Made by a program: the position numbers and the translations under genes. Shown here one piece after another: positions 12,201 to 23,666 of a DNA stretch of 64,000 nucleotides; positions within the stretch are counted from its first letter, which is position 1; each line of letters opens with the position of its first letter. Below the pieces are notes generated by a model. That model was not told where the DNA came from and did no database searches. It saw nothing but the letters and a program-made list of their open reading frames with translations. The DNA comes from Oscheius tipulae (Eukaryota > Nematoda > Chromadorea > Rhabditida > Rhabditidae), in contig JASJZH010000003.1 of the NCBI GenBank assembly GCA_037178975.1, positions 1,054,001 to 1,118,000 on the forward strand. Reading direction: 5' to 3'.

Positions 12201-13350
12201 TCCCTCCTCGCTCTCACCTTTCAATTTGGTAACGTGTTGCGGCATCTGCCGAGGGTCAGCTATATCAAGGTGAGTTCAGGCGACTGTTTTCTGTAATACC
12301 AATAGATTTTATTACTCTATACCTTCGAAAAAATCCTAAAAACTGAAACGGAAACCACGGAAAAGTCCCGAGAGGACCATACCCCCTGCGAACAAATGGT
12401 GCGTTGTGCAGTCATGTCCGAGTGGTTAAGGAGATTGACTAGAAATCAATTGGGCTCTGCCCGCGTAGGTTCGAATCCTGCTGACTGCGAGATATTTTTG
12501 CCTTTTCTCATTTGGATTCTTTCGACATTTCAGCCCAAAATATACAATTTCTGAACAGTTTTCCAGTTAAGGCGTACCCGTATTGTCTCACCTTTCTCAA
12601 TGTACTGAACACCCAGCCAAAACAATCCCTTTTCAGTGCCTTGACGTCTGGATGATCTTCTCTGTGATTTTCATATTTTGTACACTGGTCGAGCTTGCTA
12701 TTGTGTGTCAGTTAAACAGGTGCCATTTTCTCTTACTTACTCTCTACAAAACAAATTTCAGATGGGAACGGGAACGACAAATCGGCTCAAAAGTCCTGGG
12801 GCATTGGTTAAATCAGATCAGGTAACCTTGGCCAGCGAATTTATACCAAAAACTGTTTAGGAAAACCCGCAAGAATGAGACCAAAGGCGGTCAGAATGGA
12901 CAGGTCGAGGGTCCGAGGAAGAGATGGGGTCTCTTGGCTGGAAGTGGAGGGGGTGGGGCGGCCAAAGAACCGTCCCCTGCTCCTCAAGGAACCGTGGTCA
13001 GCCAGACAGCCAACTCGATAATCCATCACGAGAAACCACACGACGTTTCCTTGGAACAGGAGTATACGTATGAGAATGTGAAGAAACGGTCCAGATGGCG
13101 TAATGCGGTTCAACGATTCGTCTATGCTCTGTGTCCACCGGACAGGGACTGGACTATTACCTCTGTACAGGTGGGAGAGACAGAGTCAGAGACAACCTTC
13201 ACATCTTTCAGGTCGATCGATGCTCAATGATTATGTTCCCCTTGTCATTTCTTGTTTTCAACATTGTGTAAGTTCTTCTTCTATATCTCTTCCAAAATAC
13301 ATTTTAGTTACTGGTCAATCTACTTCATGAAGATGGACAGGCCAATGTAG
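9291..13350 (+). CDS. Cys-loop ligand-gated ion channel subunit (probably anion type)
   Basis: Pentameric ligand-gated channel subunit of the plasma membrane. Thirteen exons: 9291-9319, 9497-9710, 10111-10236, 10322-10455, 11167-11314, 11354-11440, 12020-12141, 12182-12269, 12637-12719, 12762-12821, 12861-13170, 13212-13267, 13308-13350. Exon 1 plus the start of exon 2 encode a signal peptide ([17 protein letters not shown]), which fixes the start. The extracellular domain has the diagnostic Cys-loop with 13 residues between cysteines (11190-11235 region, motif FPFDSLSC). M1 and M2 follow in exons 7 and 8; the M1-M2 boundary reads SARITLGV, close to the PAR motif of anion channels, so anion selectivity is likely but inferred. 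M3 is in exon 9, a long glycine-rich cytoplasmic loop in exons 10-11, and M4 ([15 protein letters not shown]) in exons 12-13. An AATAAA lies at 13433. Oddity: the exon 2 donor at 9711 is GC, not GT, if the conserved HVQ is kept. Confidence 0.92.
12408..12489 (+). tRNA. trnS-AGA: tRNA-Ser (anticodon AGA)
   Basis: A complete 82-nt class II tRNA with a long variable arm. The acceptor stem is GCAGTCA paired with TGACTGC, and the D arm is TGTCCGAGTGGTTAAGGAGA. The anticodon AGA sits in the loop CTAGAAA, and the T arm is GTAGGTTCGAATCCTGC. A T run follows at about 12494. It lies on the same strand inside intron 8 of the ligand-gated channel gene. Confidence 0.96.
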
Positions 13351-13503
13351 TTCTCCCATTCCGTTTCGAGTCATTTCCTACGTGCCATTTGTTTGCCCAA
13401 TGTTTTGAGCCCGGTTTCAGTCCTATGTAAAGAATAAATATGTTTTTATCGGTCCTGACAGAGAGAAAGACCGAAAAACAACAGATTTTTATAGAAACTT
13501 CTT

Positions 13504-14154
13504 CTATAATATTTCGCCGAGCCAGGCATATCGGCTCCTGATTTCCTTCTCCTCTCCGGGGCCGAAATCATTGGTGAGGCCGTAAATCTGACGAATTTCC
13601 TCTACAGTTTTACCATGGGCGAGGTTTGCAATTTTCTGGGCAATTATGTCCACTATGGGTTCGATGTCCAAGTAGTTGGCTGCCTGAAAAAATGTAAGTA
13701 CATTGTCTCATCTGTCTTTCTGCCACTCCGTCTCTCTGCCTCTCTAGCTCTCTCGCTTTCTGTCTCGCTGACGCCTCTAACCCACCAGCATCATCTTCAT
13801 CAATAAATCTGCTCCCACATCCAAATACTCCCTGTCTTCCTGCGTCAACCAGATTATCGGGTCCTCGGGTGGTCCCTTCGGCTTCCACTCTTTGTCCTTA
13901 TTGGCCACACACCATTCCATCAGCTTTTTCAAGGTCTCTCCGTCCACATTGGCTATAGGAATGGGTTCTGTCAGCATATGACGATTGGAAGGGTCGAGGA
14001 AGTTCAAATCAGTGAGCATTTTTCGGATAAGATGAGACTGGAACGCTGCGTCCATGTCTGCAGCGACTATCTGGCCATCACTGGATTGGAGCTTGAGAGT
14101 GACAGTAGGTGTCTGCTCACTGTCCTCCTTGGACTCTACTGCGACCATTGACAT
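13504..14154 (-). CDS. skr: SKP1 homologue (SCF ubiquitin ligase adaptor)
   Basis: Links F-box proteins to cullin in SCF E3 ligases. Two exons: 13786-14154 and 13504-13683, joined by a 102-nt intron. The start at 14154 places the fold's first strand (VTLKLQSSDGQ) near residue 20; an in-frame upstream ATG at 14319 gives an unrelated leader. The BTB/POZ-like N-terminal part ends with IANVDGETLKKLMEWC, where SKP1 has its conserved linker. The C-terminal F-box-binding part reads AANYLDIEPIVD, GKTVEEIRQIYG and NDFGPGEEKEIR, and ends near the family's usual length at WLGEIL, with no extra tail. The gene converges tail-to-tail with the channel gene, 154 bp apart. Nematodes carry expanded SKP1-related families; which paralogue this is cannot be told. 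Confidence 0.93.
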
Positions 14155-14461
14155 GAATGAAAGAGTGAGAAGTTGAAATACAAGGCAAGAGAATGAGGGA
14201 CACGCCTTTACTCTGGTTTCTATGGCAATGGGAATGATACACCTGTTGCAGGAAACAGTGGGAGTGACAGAAAGCCAGAAAGACCGGGAGAAAGAGATAG
14301 AGAGACCAAGGGCAGTCAAAGTAGGAGCTACAAGATTGTCTGAACAAGCGATCCCGATGCTAGTAATAAATAAAAACTATTTGTTTGTTTTGCTTGCAAA
14401 AGTCGACGAATTCCGAGCCATTAGCTCGTCGTCTAGGATCTTTTTTAGCTGCTCGACAAGA

Positions 14462-15304
14462 ATGGACAAGCGCTCGGCCAAGGACGGACGGGTCGCTGCC
14501 AAATCCACCTCCAAGAAGGGGTCCCGCCGTTCGGCCAAAGGAATGCCTGAAGGGAAGGAGGAGCCGAGGACTGCGAGCCAGGGACCGTCGGTCAGGTTCA
14601 GGAAGAATAAGCAGAGCGGGAGCAGTGAGAAGGTGTGTAGGGAAACTGAACAATAGTGGCAGTAACAGAGACAGAGACTAACTATTTCCTGATTTAGAAG
14701 TCCGGCGAGAAGGGATCCAAGCTCATCGTAGTCCCTCGTCGACGCAACAGCCAGATGATGGAGCTGGAAGATGACAAACGCTCGAAGCTGAAGAATCGGA
14801 AATCCGTAAAATACCATGAGCTCATTACATCAACAAGGGACCGAAGTTCAATCAGGTCAGTTACTGGGATTACGAGATCGAGCAGGTGACCAAAGATGCG
14901 ATAGAGGTTTTCAAGGAAGAGCCTGTCTTGATCGATATCAAGTCGCCCTACATCGTCGTTGGAGAGTGTGTATTTTCTAGTTTTAGTGTTTCTGTCTCTC
15001 TGTTTTTTTGCCTTTGCGTCTCCCTGTCTCTCTGCCTCCCTGTCCCTCGTCTCTCACTTATCCTCTATTTTGCAGTATCCACGGTCAGTTCAACGACCCG
15101 ATCAACATCTTCCTGCTACTTGGAAGACCTCCCAAAACCCGCTACCTGTTCCTCGGCGACTACGTGGACCGAGGCCAGCAGAGCACCGAGGTTATCATGC
15201 TCCTCCTCTGCTATAAAGTCTACTACCCCCAGAGTGTCATCCTGCTTTTCATGCTATGCTCCCGAATCAGCCGCATCTACGGATTCCTGGACGAAACCAA
15301 GTAG
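14462..15304 (+). pseudogene. Decayed PP1-type serine/threonine phosphatase
   Basis: Three exon-like blocks (14462-14632, 14698-14965, 15076-15304) with good splice sites resemble a PP1-family catalytic subunit with a lysine/arginine-rich N-terminal extension. The metal-binding motif GDIHGQ is restored across the second junction, and GDYVDRG is intact at about 15158. Three lesions are visible. The reading frame slips by one base near 14826, between KYHELI and the phosphatase domain. The catalytic GNHE block is gone: the sequence goes from ILL to CSRISRIYGF through three unrelated residues. A TAG at 15302 cuts the domain, although the codons after it (RYVDK) still match the family. About half of the usual domain is missing. 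I call it a pseudogene; a non-catalytic transcript cannot be excluded. Confidence 0.8.
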
Positions 15305-15773
15305 CGTTACGTGGACAAGTAAAAGAAACTATGAGGCGTCTAAACATACGCTTACCTGATAGAAGACCAAAGTAAAACTGTTTCACTCCAGCAACAATTT
15401 TTTAAGGACGGATGCTTCAACTCATGCACGAAATCAACTATATCCATTTTAAGAATTGTTCCTTGCTGCTTTAGACGTGCCCGACATCGAACTGCAGTCA
15501 TCCCGATCTGCTGTTGCCCAACACTCCATTTCAGGAGGCCAAAGACACTAGCACTGTAATTGAGCAGCAAATGTGACACTAATCGTTGCTCCTGTAAAGC
15601 CCGTATTCTTCAATGCAACTCCTGTTGTCATAAATCGAATTCAACTTGTAAAAAGAGTTTTTTTAATATTTTCCTTGTGTGATTGCTATTTGCTCAATAA
15701 ATACTACTGTATATTGAACATTCAATTCCAACTAGTTGGGTTCAATACCAACGAATGTTTATTTCCAACTGCA
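15305..15773. other. Intergenic stretch without genes
   Basis: No supported coding feature. It becomes AT-rich towards the foldback element that starts near 15774. Confidence 0.5.
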
Positions 15774-16467
15774 ATATATATATGTTGCAGTTCAAAGTGT
15801 TTTTCAGTTCAAACTGTTCTGAACTAGTTCAAATTGTTTCAACACTTTGAACTAGTTCAAATTGTTCTATTTCAGTTCGAATTGTTTTACGGCAGTTCAA
15901 ACTGTTTTGAACTAGTTCAAAGTGTTTTTACTCCTTTTTAGTCATTTGTGGTGCGTTTTTATCAGATTTTTTGGATGTTTTTACCTTTTTATTTTCTTTT
16001 CATCAATCAAATCATAAAATTCTCAGCATTTTGACACTAAAACGACTTGAAAAGTTCCCATTAGGCAATTCTGGAGCTCCAATATCCCATTTCCTTCACG
16101 TTTTTGACGTTTTTCTGATTTGTTCGCCCTATTCGCTCATTTTTAGTATTGTTACTGAAGAATAAAAGGACAATGTGTGCAACACAAACGTCTAAAGGGG
16201 GTTTCGTCAAGTCGTTCTAGTGTCAAAATGCTGATAATTTTACGATTTGTACGATGGAAACAAAATAAAAACGAAAGACATCCTCAAAAACGCTTTACAA
16301 ATAAGAAGAAAGGTAATAAAAACACTTCGAACTAGTTCAAAACAGTTTGAACTGCCGTAAAACACTTCGAACTGAAATAGAACAGTTTGAACTAGTTCAA
16401 AGTGTTGGAACAGTTTGAACTAGTTCAGAACAGTTTGAACTGACTTTGAACTGCAACATATATACTA
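15774..16467. repeat. ~690 bp foldback (inverted-repeat) element
   Basis: Two arms of about 260-280 bp (15774-16055 and 16207-16467) are imperfect reverse complements around a loop of about 150 bp. Outer ends read TATATATGTTGCAGTTCAAAG and its complement. Inside each arm, TTTGAACTAGTTCAAA-like palindromes and AGTTCAAACTGTT units are repeated several times. No transposase frame is present, so this is a MITE or foldback-type element. It ends about 120 bp upstream of the ET-module gene's start codon. Confidence 0.85.
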
Positions 16468-16583
16468 CTTACAGTACGGAATGATCTGGCCCTTGACAGC
16501 AACTGGGTTCTGGTTTTAACGACACCTGATAAGCCGTTGATATTTAAGCTCCTAATGGGTTTACTATCACCGCGGAGGCTCCA

Positions 16584-19500
16584 ATGGTAAGCCTTTCCAG
16601 GTTCCTACTCCTAGCCGGAGCTGTTGTGGCATATTCCGATGGCATGACTAGTTTTGTAGACTTTGTCAATAACAGGTAGTTACATTTTCTAAGCTTCTGA
16701 AAGGGAGGTCCAGAAATAGTCAAGCCTGGTCTCATAGCACAAATTTCACTTGCTATGTCGGTATTTATTCCACAAACACGGTCAAGTCCTACGGAAGCAC
16801 CGTAAGTTTTTGAAAGTTTTATTTACAAGGTCTGTGATAGGTATACTGTAATGGGTTATGTGGATCAGCTAGGTCGACAGTTGGAGGCCAAAACGTCACA
16901 GCTTTCTTGTGTCTGGACAGCAGCATCTGTAAATTTTTTCTTGTTTTTTGGCTTCATGGAAAATATTAGGCACGCAGCTGAACGTCAATGGAAACTGTAC
17001 AAGCCTTCCGTCGGACAAGGATATCACGGCTTGCTGTTGTAACAATGCCAACAATTGCAATGTTGCTCTGGCAAACCTTGAAACTACAGTGAGTTCAAAT
17101 TTTTAAATCAGCCCACTACTTCTGCAGCATACTACTCGACACGAATTTTTAACGTAAATCTTTTCAGATTACCCCTCCTCCGGTCGTTATCGCCACCGAA
17201 CCCTACAATCGCCTGTTACACTGGCTTTTGGGCAAATGGAGCATCAGTAGTCGACGGTGGCTACCAAGTCTGCCAAGGCGATTGCGTCAGTGTGACTCTG
17301 AACAGCACAGTCAATAACGTCGCGAACTCTGCCACAATCTACACCTGCGATCCGTCCACCTATTGCCGAAACTACAGTAGTTTTCCAATGAGCTTGTCGC
17401 GATTTATGTTTTTTAGACATTCTCGGAAGCTGTAGCACTATTGATACCGGAATGGGAGGATGTTGTTGCAACAGCGACGTCTGCATCGATCCGATTCGAG
17501 GAATCAACCCAACTGCTCCACTTGTCTGCTTTGCTGGAGTTTGGGTGAAGGAAGACAACTACACTCAGGTACATTTATATTTGGTCCTTCTGAAGATCGG
17601 AACATCTCAACCGCAAAAACAACAACATTTACAGGGAGACGACGTGGCCTGCAACGGAATGTGTGCCTCAGTGCAAACTACAGTAAGCGGCAAGACTGTC
17701 AAGGTTTATCAGTGTGTCCGCCAGGACGTCTGCACTGTGAGTCCGACTGCTTATCAAACTTATTTAATCTCCACAGAATGGTCTGAACATTGACGAAGAC
17801 GGATGTACCACCTTCCTAAGCAACAATGTCAATGTGACATCGTGTTGCTGCGAGTCTGGAAACAACTGCAACTCGGCAAATGACAATCTGAACATCAACG
17901 TTCCAATGGTTAATATGACAGGAACTCCGATCGCCTGCTGGAGCGGCTTCTACATGGACGGAATGGCTCAAGGAACGCCCGGATGGACAACCTGCAAGGG
18001 AGACTGTGCCTCATTCCAATGGCAGACTACTAACAATGGAGCAACAATGACTCTGTTCACGTGTGACCCGGTCCAGTTCATCAACACTCTCAGTAAGTTC
18101 AAGAGAAAATGTACTAACAGACTGGTTTAAGCAAATTTTGTTGTGCTCTAGGTATCCTCTTGACGACATATTTTTGCTAAAACTTGTTCTATCGAAAGTC
18201 TTGAATTGTTAGTTCGTCCAAGCACTACCCTACTTTCAGACGTCAATACTCACTGCGGCCCCATTGATAACCTGTCCGGCCTGAAAGTCTGCAGCTGTCA
18301 GACCAGTGGGTGTCTGGACGGAAGCTCCAATGTTCCCAAGACACAAGCTCAGCTCTACTGCTATGTCGGACTACAGACAACTGCCCCCAACTTGAGCTAC
18401 GGAGCTCAAGTTGCCTGCAATGGAAAGTGTGGATCAGCCATCGCGACTCTGAACGGACAGAACACCACCTCCTTCTTTTGTCTCGACCCGACCATCTGCA
18501 ACGCTCTGAACCTGAACAATGCCTGTGGACCACTGCCCGGAGACAAGGATGTGACTGGATGTTGTTGCGACAACGAAAACTCTTGTAACATCGCTCAAGC
18601 GAATGTCACCTTGTCTTCTCCGCCAGTCAACCAGACCTTTACCGACCCACCAATTGCCTGCTTCACCGGAATTGACGTGGATGGCCAGCTTCTCTCTTCA
18701 ACCTATCAATCCTGCCTGGGAGACTGCGTGAGTATCCGTCTCGAGACCAAGGTCAATGGAGCCGATCACTCTGCCACTCTCTATACTTGTGATCCGTCTA
18801 CGTACTGCAGAAACTACGGTAAGACTTTCGTGACTTTCTGTAATGGTGACCAATTTCAGGCATCCTCGGAAGCTGCAGCACAATCGAGGATGGAATGACC
18901 GGCTGCTGTTGCAGCACCGATGTCTGTATCGACCCCACCCGCAACAAATATCCGGGCAGAAAGCTGACTTGCTACGTCGGCATTCAGACGGACTTCCCGA
19001 ACAAAACTACCGGACAAACGGTAGAAAAGCTATTGTTTGTGAATGAAAAGAATTTTAGGTATATTGCGACGGAAAGTGCGGCTCTGCCACTACTATTCTC
19101 CAAGACGATAGTGGAAAGAACTACGGCACAACATCGTTCTTCTGCCTGGACAACAGTGTCTGCAGTGCTCTGGGACTAGACAATCAGTGCCAACCGATGC
19201 CTGGCGACAAGGAAGTCATGGGCTGCTGCTGTGATAACATGGATATCTGCAATATTGTTCAGGCTGCCACGTTTATGCCCACTCCGGTAAGCTGTTGAGA
19301 CAAAGAGACTGACATATCTTTTCAGGTGACTTCTGTTCCCAACGTGACAGACAGCACTGATCCTAAAATCACTTGCTACGCTGGTGTCTGGATCAACGGC
19401 AATGCACTCATGCCCGGAAAGTTCATGTCCTGTCAAGGAGACTGTGCCAGTATCACCCTCAACACCAAGGTGAATGGAACCAACCACACAGCTACTCTCT

Positions 19501-22500
19501 ACACTTGTGATCCCTCAACCTTCTGCAGATCCGTTGGTAAGCAACATACCATACCAGAAACCAGTGAGATTCAGGAATCCTCGGTGGATGTAGTCAGATC
19601 GAGCCCGGAATGTCTGGATGCTGTTGTAACACCGACTCCTGCATTGACCCGACCAGAAACAATATCCCAGTCAGCGATCTCACTTGCTATGTTGGGCTCC
19701 AGACCAGCTTCCCCGGGAAGACTTATGGATCTACGGTACCAAAGTCTTAGGAGCTTTCCAATGTCTGGCTTAGGTACCCTGTAGTGGAAAGTGTGGCTCG
19801 GCAACGGCTGTACTGGCCGGATACCAGACAACAACCTTCTTCTGCTTGGACTCTACCATCTGCTCTAACCTCCAATTGGATAACAGCTGCTCCGGACTGC
19901 CAGGAGACAAGGACGTGACCGGATGTTGTTGTGACAGCGATTACAACTGCAATGTGAAACAAGCCAACATGACCGTGAGTGGCAAGATTCTTTGGAAAAC
20001 GCGTCTCTTTTAGTTCTCCCCACCTGCTGTCACCAACAACACTGATCCCAGAATCGCCTGCTATGCTGGAGTGTGGCTGGATGGAGCGCCTGTGAACGGT
20101 GGTGGTACTTTTACGGCTTGTCAAGGAGACTGTGTCTCGATCACTCTGAACACAAATGTCGGCAATGTTCCTCACTCGGCTACATTGTACACTTGTGACC
20201 CGTCCTACTACTGTACACAATTTAGTGAGTTCGGACAAAAACTGGTAGACAGAGAAAACATTTTTTTTAAGACATGATCAACAGCTGCAGCTCCATCGAG
20301 CCCGGAATGGACGGCTGCTGCTGTAACACTGATGTCTGTATCAACCCGACCAGGAACAATACTCCAAGAGACCCTCTGACCTGCTACGTCGGAATCCAAA
20401 GCGATTTACCCGGCAAGAGCAGCGGATCTACTGTCTTCTGCAACGGAAAGTGTGGCTCTGTCACCACGACTCTTCAAGACACCAATGGGAAGAACTACAG
20501 CACTACCTCTTTCTTTTGCATGGACAACAGTGTCTGCAAGACTCTTGCACTGGACAACGGTAGGAAAAACTAAAATTTTCAGCTGTAGCTTGTAGCCTGT
20601 CTTCCTCTGCCTGGAGACAAGGACGTCACAGGATGTTGCTGTGACAATGGAGCCGCTTGCAATGTTGCTCAGGCTGCTCCCTTTATGTCTAACCCGGTAA
20701 GATCTCAGATAAACATAAAAGCCTGAAGCATCTTTAGGTCACCTCGGTTCCCAACGCCACTGTCAGCACAGACCCTCGAATTGTCTGCTACACTGGAGTC
20801 TGGGTCGACGGCCAGCCTATCCAGGACGGAGTCTTCACAGTCTGTCAAGGAGATTGCGTCAGCATCTCTCTGAACTCCAAAATCAACGACGTCAATCATA
20901 CTGCTACTTTCTACACCTGCGATCCCTCCACCTTCTGCAGATCCTTTGGTTGGGAAGATGCTCACGAGAAACTAACAAAAGCTCAGATATCCTCGGAAAG
21001 TGCAGTCAAATCGAGCCCGGAATGACTGGATGCTGCTGTAATACCGACTCCTGCATCGATCCTACCAGAAACAAGAGCCCGGCCAGAGATCTCACCTGCT
21101 ACATTGGACTCCAGACAGACTTCCCTAACAAGACTTACGGATCCACGGTTCGAAGCCTCTGAAAGTATCGAAACGTCCGGTTTAGGTGCCTTGTGACGGA
21201 AAGTGTGCCTCTGCTCAGGCTGTCCTGGCCGGCTACAAAACCACTTCCTTCTTCTGCCTGGACTCCGGAACCTGTAGTACCCTCGGACTGGACAACTCTT
21301 GCGGTAGCATGCCTGGAGACAAGGACATCACCGGGTGCTGTTGTGACAACGGCTACAACTGTAACATTGCTCAGGCCAACTTTGGTGGTGTGGTGAGTTT
21401 TTCCGGAAACAGAACTGACTGAATTCAGATTACTGCCCCACCAGCTGTTAACAACACCGACCCAAGAATCGTCTGCTACTCCGGTGTCTGGATCAATGGA
21501 GCCCCTTTGGGACCTGGAACCTACCAAGCCTGTCAAGGAGACTGTATTTCAATTACTCTGAACACAACAGTCGACAAGAACCCTCATGACGCTACTCTTT
21601 ACACCTGTGATCCTTCCTATTACTGCAGACAGTTCGGTTAGTTGACTCTGACTGCTTGATGTAAACTTACAATCTTTTAGGTATGACCAACCAGTGCGCT
21701 AACATTGAGCCTGGAATGAAGGGATGCAGCTGTGACTCGGATTCCTGCATTGATCCGACGAGAAATAGGAGACCTGACAATCCGCTCACATGCTATGTCG
21801 GAATCCAGACTGACTTCCCGAACATGTCTTATGGATCTACGGTTAGTTATTGTTCAAGAAATATGGAACCGCGACGGTTTTTTTGTAGCAAGCTAGTAAC
21901 GTAGCGGACAATCGCTTCCTGGCTATACATGTGCCATTGAGGCGTAAGCTTCCAGATCTACTGCAGCGGCAAGTGCGGTTCAGTCTCCACCACTCTAGCC
22001 AGCTACAACACTACCACCTTCTTTTGCTTCCAAGACAATGAAATCTGCAGTGCTCTCGGTCTCGACAACTCCTGTGCCGGCATACCAGGAGACAAGGAAG
22101 TCACCGGCTGCTGCTGTGGCAACAACCCGAACTGTAACATTGTCCAAGCCGGTTTGGACGGAAAGATAACCGCTCCCGCTGTCGTCCCCTACGATGACCC
22201 AATGATCGTCTGCTATTCCGGGGTCTGGGTCAATGAACAGCCACTGGCCAATGGAGCTTACCTTCCCTGTCAGGGAGACTGTGTTAGCATAACTCTCAAC
22301 ACCAGAGTCAACAATATCAACCACACTACTAGTATCTACACTTGTGATCCGTCTAGCTACTGCAAGCGCTTCGGTAGGAATGAAAAGGTTGTCCACGATA
22401 TTTTGCATTCAGATATCCTAGGGAAGTGCAGTCCCATTGAGCCCGGAATGGAAGGATGCTGTTGTAACACAGATGTCTGCATCGACCCAACGAAGAACAG

Positions 22501-23666
22501 AAGCCCTAACAATCCATTGATCTGTTTTGCTGGATTCTACGTGAAGGAAGACAACTACACGCTGGGACAGGATGTGGTCTGTGACGGAAAATGTATCTCT
22601 GTCCAGGCGATGGTTTCGAGTAAGACTGTCAAGGTCTACCAGTGCGCTACGAAAACTGTGTCCAGGGTGAGTTAGCCTTCTAGCGATGAAGTTTAGCTTA
22701 CGGAGCCTCTAAAATATTGCCTAAACTGGCCAACCGTGATTTGTTAGCAAGCTAGTTTGAGATGGACTACCTTGCTTTTGAAGTGAGAGGTAGAGGCTCT
22801 GAATATAGGGCTCCAAATTTGATAAAATTTTGATTAGCCATACTTTGAAAGCCGGACAAGACTCTCAGTTTCCCCCCTGCTTACTCTTCTTTAAGGACGG
22901 CTTCGGAATCGATGACAAAGGCTGCGCGACTTTCAAGGAGGCCGGTACCGACGTGTCAGCTTGCTGCTGTGATGACTCCACCAACTGCAACACCAAGAAC
23001 GACAATCTGAACTACGTGATTCCTACGGCCAACTGGACCAGTAGTCCAATCGCCTGCTGGAGTGGCTTCTACAAGAACGGCAAGGCTCAAGGCACTCCTG
23101 CCTGGGGTAACTGCTTCGGAGATTGTGTCTCTTTCCAGTGGAGCTTTTCGAACTCTTCAGATACTATGACTCTCTACACGTGTGACCCGGTTCAGTTCGC
23201 TCAGAGCCTTAGTAAGTTTCATACCGTTAGCGATACTCATACGGTTTCAGACGCTGACAACAAATGTAGCTCGGTTGACAACATGGAGGGGCTGAAGGTA
23301 TGTGGTTGCAGCTCTTCAGGCTGCATGACAGGAAACTCAAACATTCCAAATAACATCCAAACCACACCTACTCCAACAACAACTTCGACGTCCACGAAAA
23401 GCCCTACTCCCACGACGACGTCTACATCGATTAGCACAACGCCCACGTCGACAAGTAGCACGACTCCAACAACAACATCGACGTCCACGACAAGCCCTAC
23501 TCCCACGACAACGTCTACATCGATTAGCACAACGTCCACGTCGACAAGTAGCACGACTCCAACAACAATACCGTCGTCCACGACAAGCACTACCTCCACT
23601 ACTCCAGCCTCAAGAAGTGATCTCTGGTCTCTTGTTTCTCTTTCCTTGTTGACAGTTTTCCTTTGA
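16584..23666 (+). CDS. Giant ET-module cysteine-rich protein, signal peptide and probable GPI anchor
   Basis: I do not know its function; ET modules are a nematode cysteine-rich repeat family. Exon 1 (16584-16675) encodes a signal peptide (SLSRFLLLAGAVVA), which fixes the start. The remaining 25 exons give about 1885 residues: 16714-16801, 16841-16928, 16970-17088, 17168-17376, 17417-17568, 17635-17736, 17777-18092, 18240-18818, 18860-19020, 19059-19286, 19326-19536, 19575-19735, 19774-19974, 20014-20224, 20272-20559, 20596-20696, 20738-20948, 20987-21147, 21186-21392, 21429-21636, 21681-21841, 21956-22373, 22413-22666, 22896-23211, 23251-23666. Eighteen modules each start with CYVGIQ or CYSGVW-like motifs and end with CCCDN..NC or CCCNTD.CID. 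N-glycosylation sequons are frequent. A Thr/Ser/Pro-rich linker (about 23370-23610) and a hydrophobic tail (LWSLVSLSLLTVFL) suggest a mucin-like stalk and GPI anchor. An AATAAA lies at 23685. Oddity: exon 5 carries one extra base near 17200. Confidence 0.85.

Noticed and set aside
14222-14319. Upstream ATG at 14319 as the start of the SKP1 homologue
   Set aside because: It adds a hydrophobic, unconserved leader; the ATG at 14154 matches the family's N-terminus.
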